Part shown: piece by piece, positions 5,918-6,324 of the stretch | Layout: every line of letters starts with the position of its first letter | How positions within the stretch are numbered: the first letter of the stretch is position 1 | NCBI GenBank assembly: GCA_031283975.1 | Contig: JAITAT010000072.1 | Location: 1-6,324 of the forward strand | Direction: 5' to 3' | DNA from: Synergistaceae bacterium | Lineage (GTDB): Bacteria; Synergistota; Synergistia; Synergistales; Synergistaceae | Length of the DNA: 6,324 nucleotides | Translations under genes and position numbers: made by a program | Notes under the pieces: model-generated | Database searches by the model: none | What the model was told of the DNA's origin: nothing | What the model saw: the letters and a program-made list of their open reading frames with translations, nothing else

Positions 5918-6324
5918 ATGGAACCATTGGAGACGCTGCGCCGGCTTGGGGCGCTTCAGACGGGTCATTTCAGGCTGACGTCGGGGCGGCACAGTGACAG
6001 GTACATGCAGTGCGCCAGGCTTTTCGAGCGTCCAGAAGCGAGCGCGGCGCTGTGCGCCATGCTCGCCGGTATGTTCAGGAGCGCTGGAACAGAGATAGAC
6101 GCGGTGGCGGGTCCGGCGATCGGCGGGGTAATAATGGCGTATGAGACGGCGCGCGCCTTGGGTGTCAGGAATATTTTCGCCGAGAGGGAAAACGGTGTCA
6201 TGTCGCTTCGCAGGGGATTTAGCGTCGAGCGGGGGGAGAGGGTACTGATCGTGGAGGACGTGGTCACCACCGGCGGTTCCGTCAAAGAGGTCATGGAACT
6301 TCTGCGCGGCATGGGAGCCGAGAT
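5918..6324 (+). CDS. pyrE: Orotate phosphoribosyltransferase, N-terminal part (cut by window edge)
   Basis: Cytoplasmic enzyme of de novo pyrimidine synthesis that joins orotate and phosphoribosyl pyrophosphate to give orotidine monophosphate. 135 codons are visible out of an expected 190-200. The N-terminal motif TGHFRLTSGRHSDRYMQC (15-32) contains the LTSG.HS..Y element that contacts orotate in this family. VAGPAIGGVIMAYETA (63-78) is the conserved G-P-A-x-G-G loop. FAERENGVMSLRRGF (87-101) holds the catalytic-loop region. VLIVEDVVTTGGS (109-121) is the phosphoribosyl pyrophosphate binding signature. The frame is open to the window end. The gene is divergent from pstS and functionally unrelated to phosphate uptake, though it consumes a phosphorylated ribose donor. 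No further pyr genes are visible. Confidence 0.95.
   Translation, partial: MEPLETLRRLGALQTGHFRLTSGRHSDRYMQCARLFERPEASAALCAMLAGMFRSAGTEIDAVAGPAIGGVIMAYETARALGVRNIFAERENGVMSLRRGFSVERGERVLIVEDVVTTGGSVKEVMELLRGMGAE

Noticed and set aside
5965..6312. Open frame of 115 codons on the minus strand opposite pyrE
   Set aside because: Shadow of pyrE, which shows its complete phosphoribosyl pyrophosphate signature on the plus strand.
1..6324. Search for tRNA, rRNA, CRISPR, insertion sequences or phage genes
   Set aside because: No cloverleaf-like segment, regularly spaced repeats, transposase motifs or terminal inverted repeats were seen. Coding sequence fills all but about 300 bases.

Overview
The window carries a complete high-affinity phosphate uptake and phosphate-sensing operon on the minus strand. 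A divergent pyrimidine-biosynthesis gene sits at the right edge. Read in the direction of transcription the order is pstS, pstC, pstA, pstB, phoU, phoB, phoR, then the start of pyrE on the plus strand. The host looks like a moderately GC-rich bacterium. The proteins resemble Clostridia/Negativicutes/Synergistota-type homologues: PhoR has a large extracytoplasmic sensor plus PAS, and PyrE is of the short Gram-positive-like type. PstS has a plain Sec signal peptide without a lipobox cysteine, which suits a cell with a periplasm and outer membrane. Synergistota or a diderm Firmicute is my best guess, by inference only.

Layout: 1-1017 is the N-terminal 339 residues of the sensor kinase PhoR, cut by the window edge just before its expected phospho-histidine box. 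1014-1688 is phoB, 1685-2332 phoU, 2332-3081 pstB, 3074-3922 pstA, 3919-4761 pstC and 4784-5635 pstS. 5636-5917 is a divergent intergenic region with repeated TGTCAAA elements near pstS and a clear -10 box for pyrE. 5918-6324 is the first 135 codons of pyrE. From pstC to phoR every gene start overlaps the previous stop; the only gap in the operon, pstS to pstC, is 22 bases.

How it works: PstS captures phosphate outside the inner membrane, PstC/PstA form the channel and PstB powers it with ATP. PhoU links the transporter state to PhoR, and PhoR controls the DNA-binding regulator PhoB, which probably acts on repeats in front of pstS. Regulators and transporter are thus one transcription unit, likely autoregulated.

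The outstanding observation is pstS. Its conserved motifs are all present but in circularly permuted order. The half that is normally C-terminal (phosphate-binding SREDGSGTR, IGYISLGS, SRPF) directly follows the signal peptide, and the normally N-terminal half (GSSSVTP, SDSSTG, DIGMASRE, GEITDW) ends the protein. The gene is intact, has a strong ribosome binding site and sits in the normal operon position, so it is probably a functional permuted binding protein rather than a broken gene.
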